64,000 bases of DNA. Source: Actinomycetota bacterium (GTDB taxonomy: Bacteria; Actinomycetota; Acidimicrobiia; Acidimicrobiales; Aldehydirespiratoraceae). The position numbers were made by a program, and so were the translations under genes. Location: contig JAPOHW010000015.1 of NCBI GenBank assembly GCA_029979265.1, forward strand, positions 19,724 to 83,723, written 5' to 3'. This document shows positions 7,718 through 18,609 of the stretch, piece by piece (the first letter of the stretch is position 1; each line of letters begins with the position of its first letter). The notes beneath the pieces were generated by a model that worked only from the letters and a program-made list of their open reading frames with translations, searched no databases and was not told the origin of the DNA.

Positions 7718-10700
7718 GTGGAACCCAACAACGATCGACAGTCACTTGACTTCCCGGATTCCGCTATCGACTCCGTCGACGTGGGCAGCCTCTTCGACGC
7801 CCTCCAAGCCGCGAATGCGACGATCAACGGGTTCGACGAAATGCCCTTTTTGGAGCCGGTGCTCGAAAAGATCGCCAATGCGCTGGGAGCTGAGAAGATC
7901 ATCGTGACTCAGCGCTCGAATGACGCCTTGATCCAGCGCACCCACTGCGACGACGACAGGCTCTCACAGCATCTCGAAGACTGGACCGTGTTCGCCGAGG
8001 GTCCCGCCTACACCTGGTCGTCCAGTCATCGCATCGGTCAGGCTCGGCAATTTCCTGCCACCCCCCACGGCCACGTCGTCGCCCTCACCGCAGGGCGCCG
8101 TGACAGCGATCAGATTCGGGGGACGCTGACCGTTCTCTGCGGCGACACACCGATGACGAAGCAAAGCACGGACTTCGCAGGGCTGGTCGCTCTGAGTCTT
8201 GCCGGACTGTTCAAGCGTCTTGACAGCGATGCGGAAATTGCCAGGCTCGGAGAACTCGCGAAACTGCGGGAAGTGGTGAGTGCACGCCTGCTCCCGCGCT
8301 TCGAAGCTGACACCGATGCATACGAAGCAGTCACCCATGTCCTTTCTGCGATCGCCGAGACCTTCTCCGCAGACGAGGTGCTCTGGGGCAACCGTCACAA
8401 TCCCAAGGTGGATGGGGGTTCCCAACGCTACGTGCGCAGACTTGGCGTATCGCAACAACTTCCTCCATCCAGACTCATGATGAAGAGCGGACCCCTCGAC
8501 CGCAACAGCCGGATCGTGATCGACCGATTGGACGACAGCGCGTTTCGAAACCTGGGCCTGGACCCCTCCGCCTACCCGCACTCGATGACGTGGACCACAC
8601 CGCTTCAACTCGAAGACACCGTGGTCGGAGGATTGGGCCTCCTCTTCCTCGACAAGACGGCTGACCCCACCGTCGAGGAAATCCGTGCGCTTGCAGATAT
8701 CTCGAAGTTGCTTCAGCAGTACACCGTGCGGGTCGACGCTGAGCGTGCGCTTCAGCGCCGCCACGACTTCGACAGGCTCTCTCTGGAGATCGCTCGCAGC
8801 CTGCTCCGAGCCTCCACCGAAGGCGAAAGCGCCAACGAGGTGATCACCTGGACCCTTGAAAAGCTTGGCCGCGCCTTCAACGCCGACCAGCTGACACTGC
8901 AGAGCGGACGAGACACCGGCTCTGCCATTCGCTGGGACTCCACGCATGGTCTCGAGCGGTACCAGCACATACTCGACGCACGTCCGAAGCGGTTCATGAG
9001 CGACGCGGTGCAGCAGATCGTCGACGAGCGCGGGAGCGCCTTGCTCAGGGTGCCGGATCTTCCCGAGGATGCTCGTTCCATCCTCGAACAACTCGGGTAC
9101 GACAACGTCACCATCCTCGCCTGTCGGACCGTCCCCGACGACAGAAACATCCTCCTCGGCGCGTTGTCCTGGGATCATCGTGATTGGACCGATGTCCACC
9201 TGACGACATTGACCTACATCGGAACGTTGCTGCAACAGGCAGTGGACACGATCGAGGCGCGTCAGCGGGCGGCACTCTTCGATGAGATGGAGCGGTTGGC
9301 GGCGAGGGTCTCGACGGAACTCAACAAGCACGATGCAGTCCACGAGGCCCTGGGCGGGATTCTTCCCGACATCTCGTCAACGGTCGGCGGACTTGGCGCC
9401 TCTTGGTTCGATGTCTCGCACAAGCTCCGACGCTTCGACATCGTGCGATCTGTCAGTTCCGACGGTGCTTCGTTCCCGCCGAACGCAAAACTTGGCTTCA
9501 GCGAAGACGACTGGGAGCAGATCGGTACAACCGCCTGGCCCGCTGGGTTTTATACCCGACACGATCCGCCGATGAACACCATTGCCCGCACTGTCGACCC
9601 GGAGTGGTCCGACCGGCTGATGATACCGGTGATCCGCAACGGACTGGTCGTGTCTGGGTTCGGCATCATCGTCGACGGCCCGCGACCAACTGCGGTGCTG
9701 CAGGTGCTCTCGAGGATCGCAGAGCTGGTCCAAGAGGCGTTTGAGCGGAGCCGTGGGGCGCAGTTGTTTGCCACGACGTTCGATTCGGCCCCGACCGGTC
9801 AACTGGTGCTCGACGAACAAGGAGTGGTGCAAGCGTTGAACGCGGCCGCAGCGGCGCTTGGCCTCGTCCGGCCCGGGGAGCGTTGGGATACGGTCGATAC
9901 CACGTTCTTTTCCGGCCGCGGCGAGCACGAGTTCGAGCTCTCGACTGATCGGCATCAGCGATGGTTTCGGGTACGGAGTTCGGTTGTTACTGACGACAAC
10001 ATCCGACCGATCACCGTGGTCAACATCGAAGACGTCTCGAAAGAGCGCGCCTCACAAGCTGCGCTGGAACACGATGCAAGCCATGACCAGTTGACAGGGC
10101 TTGCCAACCGGCGGCTTCTCGACGAGAAACTGTCCACTGCCGCATGTGACACCGGCGCCACGGTCGTGATGGTCGACGTCGACCGATTCAAGTCGATCAA
10201 TGACTCGCTCGGGCATCACGCAGGGGACGCAGTCCTGTTGGCGCTGGCCGACCGGCTCCGCACCACGGTTCGCGATGGCGACCTGGTGTGTCGTTTTGGA
10301 GGTGACGAGTTTGCAATCCTCCTCAAGGGCTGCAGTGAACGCCACGAACTCGCGGCCTTCGCAACCCGCATGTTGGATGTCATACGTGAACCGGTTGACT
10401 TTGACGGTCACACAATCTCCCCGACGTGCTCGCTTGGCCTTGCGTCGATCCCACGGGGCGAGGACCCCGAGGCGGTCCTTCGTTTTGCGGACGCCGCCCT
10501 CGTAACTGCAAAGAACGCTGGCCGCAACGGCTTCGCCTTCTTCGATCCATCAGACACCGACATCCTGCGCTCCCGCTTCGATACGGAGATGGGGATTCAG
10601 CGTGGCCTCGAGAATGGCGAATTCGTCACCTGGTTCCAACCCGAATATGACCTTACCAGTGGCGCTGTCCGTGGCCTCGAGGCCCTCATGCGCTGGCAGC

Positions 10701-11341
10701 GACCAGGCGTCGGTGTCGTCCCTGCCGACGAGTTCATCACTATTGCTGAAGACATGGGTGCTGCCCGTCGCATGAGCGAGCTTGCACTTCTGCACTCCTG
10801 CGCGCTCGCTTCCGGCTGGAACGGCCAGAGCCACAGAGTCAGGGTCGGGGTGAACATCACCGCTGCACAGCTCCAAGGTGACCAGCTTGAGCGCAACGTC
10901 CTGCACGCGCTCGCTCAACACGATCTCCAGCCCGAGAGGCTCTGCCTCGAACTCACCGAACGGTCGCTGCTGCTTGACATCGACAACACCATCCGCACCC
11001 TCGCTCGCCTTCGCGATCTCGGAATCGAAATTGCCATCGACGACTTCGGTACAGGATTCAGCTCGCTTGCCTGGCTGAAGCGTCTCCCGGTCGACACGAT
11101 CAAGATCGACGGTTCGTTCGTGAAAGACATCGCCACCGATCTCGACGACCGGACGATCGTCCGATCGATCATCGAACTGGCCCATGCCCTCGGTATCGAG
11201 ACGGTCGCCGAAGGCATCGAGCATGCCGACCAAGTCGCCGTACTGCGCGAACTTGGCTGCCAGCGCGGCCAGGGCTGGCTGTGGTCGCCCGCCATCGATC
11301 CGATGGACGTAGCTGACCTTCTGCGCGCTCCACAACACTGA
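7718..11341 (+). CDS. multi-GAF/PAS GGDEF-EAL protein (c-di-GMP synthesis and breakdown)
   Basis: 1207 residues from GTG 7718, which has GAAGGA 7 nt upstream; a TTG at 7688 is an in-frame alternative. There is no signal peptide or membrane segment. Four GAF-like sensor modules can be followed from about 20 to 675, each ending in a long helix, then a PAS-like segment (about 690-790), GGDEF (about 800-960) and EAL (about 975-1200). The GGDEF active site is intact (GGDEF 861-865) and is preceded by RDGD five residues upstream, the RxxD product-inhibition site. The EAL domain keeps GLEAL (EAL 988-990), NITAAQL, ELTER, DDFGTG, KID and EGIE. Both activities therefore look possible. The sensed ligand is unknown. 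It has its own promoter region of about 200 bp. Confidence 0.95.
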   Translation: MEPNNDRQSLDFPDSAIDSVDVGSLFDALQAANATINGFDEMPFLEPVLEKIANALGAEKIIVTQRSNDALIQRTHCDDDRLSQHLEDWTVFAEGPAYTWSSSHRIGQARQFPATPHGHVVALTAGRRDSDQIRGTLTVLCGDTPMTKQSTDFAGLVALSLAGLFKRLDSDAEIARLGELAKLREVVSARLLPRFEADTDAYEAVTHVLSAIAETFSADEVLWGNRHNPKVDGGSQRYVRRLGVSQQLPPSRLMMKSGPLDRNSRIVIDRLDDSAFRNLGLDPSAYPHSMTWTTPLQLEDTVVGGLGLLFLDKTADPTVEEIRALADISKLLQQYTVRVDAERALQRRHDFDRLSLEIARSLLRASTEGESANEVITWTLEKLGRAFNADQLTLQSGRDTGSAIRWDSTHGLERYQHILDARPKRFMSDAVQQIVDERGSALLRVPDLPEDARSILEQLGYDNVTILACRTVPDDRNILLGALSWDHRDWTDVHLTTLTYIGTLLQQAVDTIEARQRAALFDEMERLAARVSTELNKHDAVHEALGGILPDISSTVGGLGASWFDVSHKLRRFDIVRSVSSDGASFPPNAKLGFSEDDWEQIGTTAWPAGFYTRHDPPMNTIARTVDPEWSDRLMIPVIRNGLVVSGFGIIVDGPRPTAVLQVLSRIAELVQEAFERSRGAQLFATTFDSAPTGQLVLDEQGVVQALNAAAAALGLVRPGERWDTVDTTFFSGRGEHEFELSTDRHQRWFRVRSSVVTDDNIRPITVVNIEDVSKERASQAALEHDASHDQLTGLANRRLLDEKLSTAACDTGATVVMVDVDRFKSINDSLGHHAGDAVLLALADRLRTTVRDGDLVCRFGGDEFAILLKGCSERHELAAFATRMLDVIREPVDFDGHTISPTCSLGLASIPRGEDPEAVLRFADAALVTAKNAGRNGFAFFDPSDTDILRSRFDTEMGIQRGLENGEFVTWFQPEYDLTSGAVRGLEALMRWQRPGVGVVPADEFITIAEDMGAARRMSELALLHSCALASGWNGQSHRVRVGVNITAAQLQGDQLERNVLHALAQHDLQPERLCLELTERSLLLDIDNTIRTLARLRDLGIEIAIDDFGTGFSSLAWLKRLPVDTIKIDGSFVKDIATDLDDRTIVRSIIELAHALGIETVAEGIEHADQVAVLRELGCQRGQGWLWSPAIDPMDVADLLRAPQH

Positions 11342-11363
11342 CCCACTCGCGCCACCGGCCGCC

Positions 11364-11369
11364 TAGCAT
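11364..11369 (+). promoter_or_regulatory. -10 element (TAGCAT), leaderless start
   Basis: TAGCAT is 6 nt before the ATG at 11376, with no ribosome-binding site between them. Confidence 0.55.
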
Positions 11370-11375
11370 CCGGCC

Positions 11376-12536
11376 ATGGACTTCTCGCCGAATCCTGACC
11401 ACGAGTTGATCATCGAGGCGGTCGATGCAGTCTGCGCGCAGTACGACGACACCTACTGGGCCGAACGCGACGACAAGCACGAGTTCCCGTGGGCCTTCTA
11501 CGACGACATGGCCGCCGGGGGTTGGATCGGTATCGCGATTCCGGAGGAGTACGGCGGTGGGGGGCAGGGCATCACCGAGGGTGCGCTCGTACTGAACCGG
11601 GTTGCCGCGAGCGGCGCCGCGATGAACGGCTCGACTGCGCTGCACCTCACGATGTTCGGGCTCAACCCTGTTGTGAAATTCGGCAACGATCGCCTGAAGG
11701 AGACGTTCCTTCCCCGCGCCGCAGCGGGCGATCTCCATGTGGCCTTCGGCGTGACCGAACCCGATGCCGGCACCGACACGAGCCGGATCGTCACCCGCGC
11801 GGTCGAGGACGGCATGGGTGGCTGGATCGTCGATGGGCGCAAAATCTGGACGAGCAAGGCACTCGAATCCGAGGTCTGCCTCCTCCTTGCTCGCACCGAC
11901 GGCGAACCCGGTTCGTTCAACGGCCTGACCCTCTTTCTGGTCGACCTCGATCCTGCGCACTGCGACATCGCACCGATCCCGAAGGTTGGCCGCAACGCGG
12001 TCGCATCGTGCGAGGTTGCCTACGACGGTCTGCCAGTCGAGTCATGGCGCATGGTCGGCGAGCGGGGTCGAGGGTTCCACCACATCCTGCACGGCCTGAA
12101 CCCCGAGCGGATCCTGCTCGCCGGCATGGCCTGCGGCATCGGCGAAGCCGCAGTGCGACGAGCGACGAACTACGCCGTGGAACGAGAGGTGTTCGGCCGC
12201 CAGATCGGCGCGAACCAGGCCGTCTCTCACCCGCTGGCGAAGGCCCACATGGAACTCAACGCGGCCATGACCCTGATGCTGCGTGCTGCCTGGATGTACG
12301 ACAACGGCCACGAGTGCGGCGAGCTCGCCAACACCGCCAAGTACCTCGCAGCGGAGGCCTCGTTCTTCGCCGCCGACCAGGCAATGCAGACCCACGGCGG
12401 CTTGGGTTACGCAAGCGAGTATCACGTCGAGCGGTATTGGCGCGAGGCCCGACTGCAGCGGATTGCGCCGGTCAGTCAGGAGATGACGCTCAACTACATC
12501 GCCCAGAACGTGCTGGGGCTCCCGAGGAGCTACTGA
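11376..12536 (+). CDS. acyl-CoA dehydrogenase
   Basis: 386 residues with the normal three-domain layout: helical N-domain with WIGIAIPEEYGGGG, a middle beta domain with AFGVTEPDAGTDTS and the flavin-contact region IWTSKA, and a C-terminal domain with REVFGRQIGANQ and QTHGGLGYASEYHVER. In many members the catalytic glutamate lies in a YEGTxE-type segment near the C-terminus. Here the aligned stretch is RIAPVSQEM, so the base must be elsewhere or the enzyme belongs to a subgroup using another position. Substrate unknown. It ends directly against the convergent P450 gene. Confidence 0.92.
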   Translation: MDFSPNPDHELIIEAVDAVCAQYDDTYWAERDDKHEFPWAFYDDMAAGGWIGIAIPEEYGGGGQGITEGALVLNRVAASGAAMNGSTALHLTMFGLNPVVKFGNDRLKETFLPRAAAGDLHVAFGVTEPDAGTDTSRIVTRAVEDGMGGWIVDGRKIWTSKALESEVCLLLARTDGEPGSFNGLTLFLVDLDPAHCDIAPIPKVGRNAVASCEVAYDGLPVESWRMVGERGRGFHHILHGLNPERILLAGMACGIGEAAVRRATNYAVEREVFGRQIGANQAVSHPLAKAHMELNAAMTLMLRAAWMYDNGHECGELANTAKYLAAEASFFAADQAMQTHGGLGYASEYHVERYWREARLQRIAPVSQEMTLNYIAQNVLGLPRSY

Positions 12537-13805
12537 TCACCACTCGACTGGCAGACGCTCCAGTCCCAAGACGAAATTGCCCGTGCGTTCCGGTCGCTTC
12601 TCCTGGGGTCCGGCAAGACGAATCTCGGGGAGTCGGTCGAGGATCTCTTCGAACAGGACCGTGAGCTCGAGCCGGGCCAGGCTTGCGCCCAGACAGAAGT
12701 GACGGCCGTTCGCCCCGAATGCCTGATGCTTGTTCGGTGACCGCGTGATGTCGAACTCGTGTGCGTCGGGACCGAACTCAGCCTCGTCTCGATTCCCGGA
12801 GAGATACAGCAGCAGCGTGCGGTCTCCGGCCAGGATCGGTTGACCGCCGACCTCCACATCGACTGTCGCTGTCCGATTCATGTTGCGAACAGGGGTGACC
12901 CAGCGCAGCATCTCCTCGATCGCACCCGGCAGCAGTGATCGCTCGGCTCGGAGGGCGTCGAGTTGCTCGGGATGCAGCAGCAGCGCCTCGAGTCCGCCCG
13001 ACATGACGTGGCGGGTGGTCTCGTCGCCGCCCACCAGAATCAGCATGGTCTCGTAGATCAGATCCTCGGCCGACATCGGCTCGTCCCGGATCTCGGCATC
13101 GGGGTACATGAGCAGCGTGATCAGGTCCTCGGCGTCGGCATCGGTGCGCGTCCCCATCTCGCCGACGATGTACTCGACCCACTCCATCACGGCAGTCACG
13201 ACCTGATCACGAAATTCCTCGTCGACGCCCCCTGTGGCGAAGAGATCGGACCAGTGCAAGAGCTTGGCTTCGTCGGCGAGGGGGAGGCCCATCAGGGTGG
13301 CGATCATCCGCAGCGGGATCGGTGTGGCGATGTCGGTCACGAAGTCGCATCCACCGTCATCGATCACGGCGTCGATCAATTCGGTGACCGTCGCCCGCAG
13401 GAACGCCTCGTGGGCAGCGACCCGTTTGGGCGTGAACCCCGACGAGACCAACCGGCGCCGGCGCGTGTGATCGGGTGGGTCGGTGTTGATCATCGACGGT
13501 ACCGACGACTCGGGACGTGAGCCCTTCACCGAACAGAAGGTCACGTGATCTGCCTCGATGCGTTGGATGTCGGCATGGCGGGTGATCGCCCACAGACCTG
13601 TCTCGTCGTCCCAGTAGACCGGCGCGTGCTCGCGCATCCACGCCATTCGTTCGAACGGGTCGGCGTGGAAGTCGGTCGACATCACCACCACATCGTCCCG
13701 CGTCGGATGTGAGGGGCTGCGATGAACGATCGTCGATCGATCGAAGGCGTAGTTGTGCAGCGGATTGTCGCCGGTTTCGTCAGGGCGAGCGTCAGCCATC
13801 GCCAC
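12537..13805 (-). CDS. cytochrome P450
   Basis: 422 residues, soluble bacterial type. The heme-binding loop FGANGRHFCLG contains the cysteine ligand, the I-helix motif is GGDETTRH and the K-helix ExxR is EEML-R. The family resembles the CYP P450s that act on terpenoids, steroids or alkyl chains in actinobacteria, but the substrate cannot be assigned. It starts 8 nt after the upstream acyl-CoA dehydrogenase and is presumably co-transcribed, so hydroxylation and beta-oxidation of the same carbon skeleton is a reasonable inference. The start may be the first ATG or the one two codons later. No ferredoxin partner is adjacent. Confidence 0.94.
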   Translation of the reverse strand: MAMADARPDETGDNPLHNYAFDRSTIVHRSPSHPTRDDVVVMSTDFHADPFERMAWMREHAPVYWDDETGLWAITRHADIQRIEADHVTFCSVKGSRPESSVPSMINTDPPDHTRRRRLVSSGFTPKRVAAHEAFLRATVTELIDAVIDDGGCDFVTDIATPIPLRMIATLMGLPLADEAKLLHWSDLFATGGVDEEFRDQVVTAVMEWVEYIVGEMGTRTDADAEDLITLLMYPDAEIRDEPMSAEDLIYETMLILVGGDETTRHVMSGGLEALLLHPEQLDALRAERSLLPGAIEEMLRWVTPVRNMNRTATVDVEVGGQPILAGDRTLLLYLSGNRDEAEFGPDAHEFDITRSPNKHQAFGANGRHFCLGASLARLELTVLFEEILDRLPEIRLAGPQEKRPERTGNFVLGLERLPVEW

Positions 13806-13813
13806 CGAGGCTG

Positions 13814-14926
13814 TCAGACCCGCGGCTCACGAGGCAGCCCGAGGACACGCTCGCCGAGGATGTTGCGCATCACATTCGATGTACCGCCCATGATCGTGTA
13901 CGCCGGGTTGTACGCAAATGCATGGATGGCAAGGCTGTCGGTCACCGCTTCCATGCCGAGGGTCCTGGCCGCAAAGTCGGCAACCCGTTGCTGATGCTCC
14001 GTGCAGAAACACTTGGTGGCCGCACTGAACCCGACCGGTGCCTGTTTGAGCGCCTCCCGATAGACGAGGATCCGACCAAGCCGGTAGCCGGTCTCGAGCG
14101 CTGCGATCTCCTGGCGCACGAGTGGGTTGTCGGTGTCGGCCACGGCACGAGCGCGCAGGTACAGCGGTTTGTTGGAGACGAGCCGGTCGATGCCACCTCG
14201 CTCGTCTTCCAGCTGCGACATCGTCTGCTTGAAGGCGGCACCTTCAACCCCCACCAGGTTCTCGACCGGCACGCGAACATCGGTGAAGAACACTTCACAG
14301 AAGTGCTGATTGGTCGTCATGTCCTTGATCGGCCGCACCTCGATGCCGGGCAGATCCATCGGCACGATCATCTCGCTGACGCCCTTGTGCGGTGGGCCGT
14401 CGGCGGTGGTTCGACAGATCAGATAGATGTAATCCGAGGTGGCTGCGAACGACGTCCAGATCTTCTGCCCATTGACCACGAACACGTCGCCGTCGCGGAC
14501 CGCCGAGGTCTTGAGACTTGCGAGGTCGGAGCCGGAGTCGGGTTCGCTCATTCCGATGCACCAGGTGGTTTCACCACTGAGCATCCCGGGAAGAAACTCC
14601 GCCTGCTGATCGGGTGTCCCGTAGTTGATGAGGGCAGGACCCATCTGGCGGTCGGCGAACCAACTCGCGGCGATCGGGGCGCCGACCGAGATCATTTCTT
14701 CGCCCATGATCATGCGGGCGAGGTTCGAATGACCACCACCTCCGAACTCGGTCGGCCAGGTCATGCCGATCCAGCCCTCGGCGCTGAGCCGTTTGCTGAA
14801 CTCTTTGGAGTAGCCGTTGATCCAGGAGTCCGTGTGGGCGCCGAACTCGGCGACACCCTCCGCTGCGAGCGCGCGGGCCCGGTCCCGGAGTGCCTGGAGT
14901 TGGGCTGGCAGTTCGAAGTCGAGCAT
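13814..14926 (-). CDS. acyl-CoA dehydrogenase
   Basis: 370 residues from the ATG at 14926, chosen because AGGAGG lies 8 nt upstream; the open frame to 15028 is an extension. Motifs include MTWPTEFGGGG, CIGMSEPDSGSDLAS, KIWTSFA and the C-terminal TIMGGTSNVMRNILGERVLGLPRE. The position that is the catalytic Glu in medium-chain enzymes (YEGTS) reads GGTS here, as in FadE-type enzymes of actinobacterial steroid and terpenoid pathways that place the base elsewhere or work as heteromers. It is first in a two-gene unit with the P450 at 12537. A promoter-like TACCGT lies about 25 nt upstream. Confidence 0.93.
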   Translation of the reverse strand: MLDFELPAQLQALRDRARALAAEGVAEFGAHTDSWINGYSKEFSKRLSAEGWIGMTWPTEFGGGGHSNLARMIMGEEMISVGAPIAASWFADRQMGPALINYGTPDQQAEFLPGMLSGETTWCIGMSEPDSGSDLASLKTSAVRDGDVFVVNGQKIWTSFAATSDYIYLICRTTADGPPHKGVSEMIVPMDLPGIEVRPIKDMTTNQHFCEVFFTDVRVPVENLVGVEGAAFKQTMSQLEDERGGIDRLVSNKPLYLRARAVADTDNPLVRQEIAALETGYRLGRILVYREALKQAPVGFSAATKCFCTEHQQRVADFAARTLGMEAVTDSLAIHAFAYNPAYTIMGGTSNVMRNILGERVLGLPREPRV

Positions 14927-15048
14927 CGTCAAGACCTCCTCTCGGCACGGTAGCTTCGCCCGATCACGTTCACCCCAGCGGACCCGAACTGGTGAACGCC
15001 TCCCGATCGACCGTTCGCAGTGTCGCACCGGTCTGGCCCGGAGCTGGC

Positions 15049-15543
15049 TCAGGCGAAGTCGCCGGCCGCCGATCGCAACTCCAGAATCGCTCGGTCTGTC
15101 GCAGCTCGGGCGGGTGCGCTCATCCCGGCGACACCGAACTCGATGTCGGCCAGAACAGCGGCGCCGCGCTCAGCTCGCTGGCGCCCCTCGGCAGTGAGCA
15201 CGGCCAGCGTCGCTCGGCGATCGGTCGGATGCGGCTCGCGACGCACGTAGCCGTCGGCCTCGAGACGGTTGACCGTGTTGGTGACGCTTGCCGGATGCAC
15301 CTGCAGTCGGTCGCCGACCTTGCCGAGCGGCAGCATGCCCTCCCGTGTGAACGACAGCAGCGCCAGCACCTCGAACCGACTGAAGTTCAGACCGAGTGGC
15401 GCCAGAGCTGCATCGATGCGGCCGGTGAGGATCTGATGGGCGCGGGTGATGGCGGTGGCGGCGGTCATTGCGCCGATCGCCGTCCATCCGGCGGAGCGCC
15501 AGTTCGCAGCCGCCTCCTCGATGGGGTCGAACGCCAGCGTCAC
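15049..15543 (-). CDS. MarR-family transcriptional regulator
   Basis: 164 residues from GTG 15543. The winged helix-turn-helix runs about 60-125: FEVLALLSF, LPLGKVGDRLQVHPASVTNTVNRLEADG, then the wing YVRREPHPTDRRA. It is divergent from the B12-mutase operon, with a 24-bp palindrome at 15562-15585 in between, so it probably represses that operon and responds to an acyl-CoA or organic acid. The GTG start is 7 nt from a TAGGCT -10 element, so translation is probably leaderless. Confidence 0.9.
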   Translation of the reverse strand: MTLAFDPIEEAAANWRSAGWTAIGAMTAATAITRAHQILTGRIDAALAPLGLNFSRFEVLALLSFTREGMLPLGKVGDRLQVHPASVTNTVNRLEADGYVRREPHPTDRRATLAVLTAEGRQRAERGAAVLADIEFGVAGMSAPARAATDRAILELRSAAGDFA

Positions 15544-15549
15544 GCACGC

Positions 15550-15556
15550 TAGCCTA
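15550..15556. promoter_or_regulatory. shared divergent -10 element (TAGCCTA)
   Basis: TAGCCTA reads as TAGCCT towards the mutase (15550-15555) and TAGGCT towards marR (15556-15551). The marR GTG is 7 nt from it. The same seven bases can therefore serve as -10 in both directions. Confidence 0.5.
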
Positions 15557-15561
15557 CGGAG

Positions 15562-15585
15562 AAATAGTTGGACGTCAAAGTATTT
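15562..15585. promoter_or_regulatory. MarR operator palindrome centred on GACGTC
   Basis: The left arm AAATAGTTGGAC and the reverse complement of the right arm, AAATACTTTGAC, match at 10 of 12 positions around a perfect GACGTC centre. It covers the expected transcription start of the mutase operon and adjoins the shared -10 element, as expected for a repressor site of the divergent MarR protein. Confidence 0.65.
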
Positions 15586-15597
15586 GGAGCGTCGACC

Positions 15598-17219
<1,622 letters not shown>

Positions 17220-17223
<4 letters not shown>

Positions 17224-17630
17224 CGAGCGAACCCGTCATCCGGATCGTCCTCGCCAAACTCGGCCTCGACGGCCACGACCGCGGCATCAAGGTCGTCGCC
17301 CGCATTCTGCGCGACGCCGGTATGGAGGTGATCTATCTCGGTCTCCGCCAAACCACTGCGTCGATCATCGCTGCCACCGAGGAAGAAGATGCCGACGCCA
17401 TCGGGCTGTCGATGCACAACGCCGGCCACCTCGCGCTCGCTCCGGCGATGCTCGCTGCGCTCGACGAAGCCGATCTCGACATTCCGCTGATCATCGGCGG
17501 CATCGTTCCCGACCAAGACATACCGATCCTCGAGGCGGCTGGGGTCGCTGCGATCCTCGGCCCGGGCGCCCCCGCCGAAGAGGTCGTGGCCGCCGTCCGC
17601 AACGCCGTTTCCCGTGACCGACAGCAGTGA
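17220..17630 (+). CDS. B12-binding small subunit of the acyl-CoA mutase
   Basis: 136 residues, a stand-alone cobalamin-binding domain. The DxHxxG signature is present as [10 protein letters not shown] (the His is the lower cobalt ligand), followed by GLSMHNAGH and [11 protein letters not shown]. The GTG start overlaps the large-subunit stop (GTGA), which indicates translational coupling and a heteromeric enzyme. A separate small subunit is typical of archaeal-type MCM, isobutyryl-CoA and hydroxyisobutyryl-CoA mutases. Confidence 0.94.
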
Positions 17631-17636
17631 GTCGGC

Positions 17637-18581
17637 GTGAGCGTCAGGGACCTCCCCACCGCCGACGTGGTCGAGCGGGCCATCGGCGGTGACCGTCGAG
17701 CGATCGGCCGCACCCTCACGCTGATCGAGCGAGGCGGCGAGATCGCCGACCAGATCACCGAGTTGACGCACCCAGCGGCCAAGGGGTCGCACGTCGTGGG
17801 CATCACCGGCGCTCCCGGGGCCGGGAAGTCGACCTTGACCGGGCAGCTGATCCGCCATCTCCCGACACTCGGCCTGCGGCCAGCCGTGCTTGCGGTCGAT
17901 CCGTCATCCCCCCTCACCGGCGGTGCGATCCTCGGCGATCGGGTGCGCATGGACGACGTTGCCGGTGACGGCGGGTTCATCCGGTCCGTTGCAACCCGGG
18001 GCCACGCCGGTGGGCTCGCCCTGTCCGTACCCGGCTCGGTGCGTGCCTTCGATGCGTGTGGCTTCGATCCGGTGCTGATCGAGACGGTCGGGGTCGGACA
18101 GGTCGAGGTCGACGTCGCCGGCGCAGCCGATACCACCGTCGTCGTGGTCAACCCGGGCTGGGGCGATGCCGTCCAGGCCAACAAGGCCGGCCTGCTCGAG
18201 GTCGCCGATGTCTTCGTCATCAACAAGGCCGACCGCGACGGCGCCAACGACACTCGCCGCGACCTCGAGCTCATGCTCGACCTCAGCCATGTGAGCGGCC
18301 ACGAAGACGAGTCGGGTTATCGACCACCCATCATCATGACGACGGCCACCGACGGCGCCGGTATCGAAGCAATGTGGGCTGCCGTCACCGACCACCGAGC
18401 CCATCTGCAGGCCAGCGGCCGGCTCGAGCACCGTCGAGTGGCCCGCTTCCGCTACGAGGTTCGCAGCCGACTCGCCACCCGGCTCGAGACCTCGATCAAC
18501 GCAGCGACCCACGATCTCGAACCCGACGGCCGCTCACCCGCCGCCGTGGCAGGCGAACTGGCCAGTCGTCTTCTGGCCTGA
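17637..18581 (+). CDS. meaB: MeaB/ArgK-family G-protein chaperone of the mutase
   Basis: 314 residues from GTG 17637. The Walker A P-loop is GAPGAGKST near residue 60, the base-specificity motif is NKAD, and LIETVGVGQ corresponds to the MeaB switch region. These GTPases load adenosylcobalamin and protect or reactivate B12-dependent acyl-CoA mutases. It lies 6 nt after the small subunit and completes a three-gene unit. The C-terminal dimerisation arm (about 260-314, RRVARFRYEVRSRLATRL) is present. Confidence 0.93.
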   Translation: MSVRDLPTADVVERAIGGDRRAIGRTLTLIERGGEIADQITELTHPAAKGSHVVGITGAPGAGKSTLTGQLIRHLPTLGLRPAVLAVDPSSPLTGGAILGDRVRMDDVAGDGGFIRSVATRGHAGGLALSVPGSVRAFDACGFDPVLIETVGVGQVEVDVAGAADTTVVVVNPGWGDAVQANKAGLLEVADVFVINKADRDGANDTRRDLELMLDLSHVSGHEDESGYRPPIIMTTATDGAGIEAMWAAVTDHRAHLQASGRLEHRRVARFRYEVRSRLATRLETSINAATHDLEPDGRSPAAVAGELASRLLA

Positions 18582-18596
18582 CGCAATCCGCGGACC

Positions 18597-18602
18597 TAGG
18601 GT
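18597..18602 (+). promoter_or_regulatory. -10 element (TAGGGT), leaderless start
   Basis: TAGGGT lies 7 nt before the ATG at 18610 with no Shine-Dalgarno sequence. It suggests that the SDR has its own start site although it follows meaB by only 28 nt. Confidence 0.5.
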
Positions 18603-18609
18603 CTCGACC

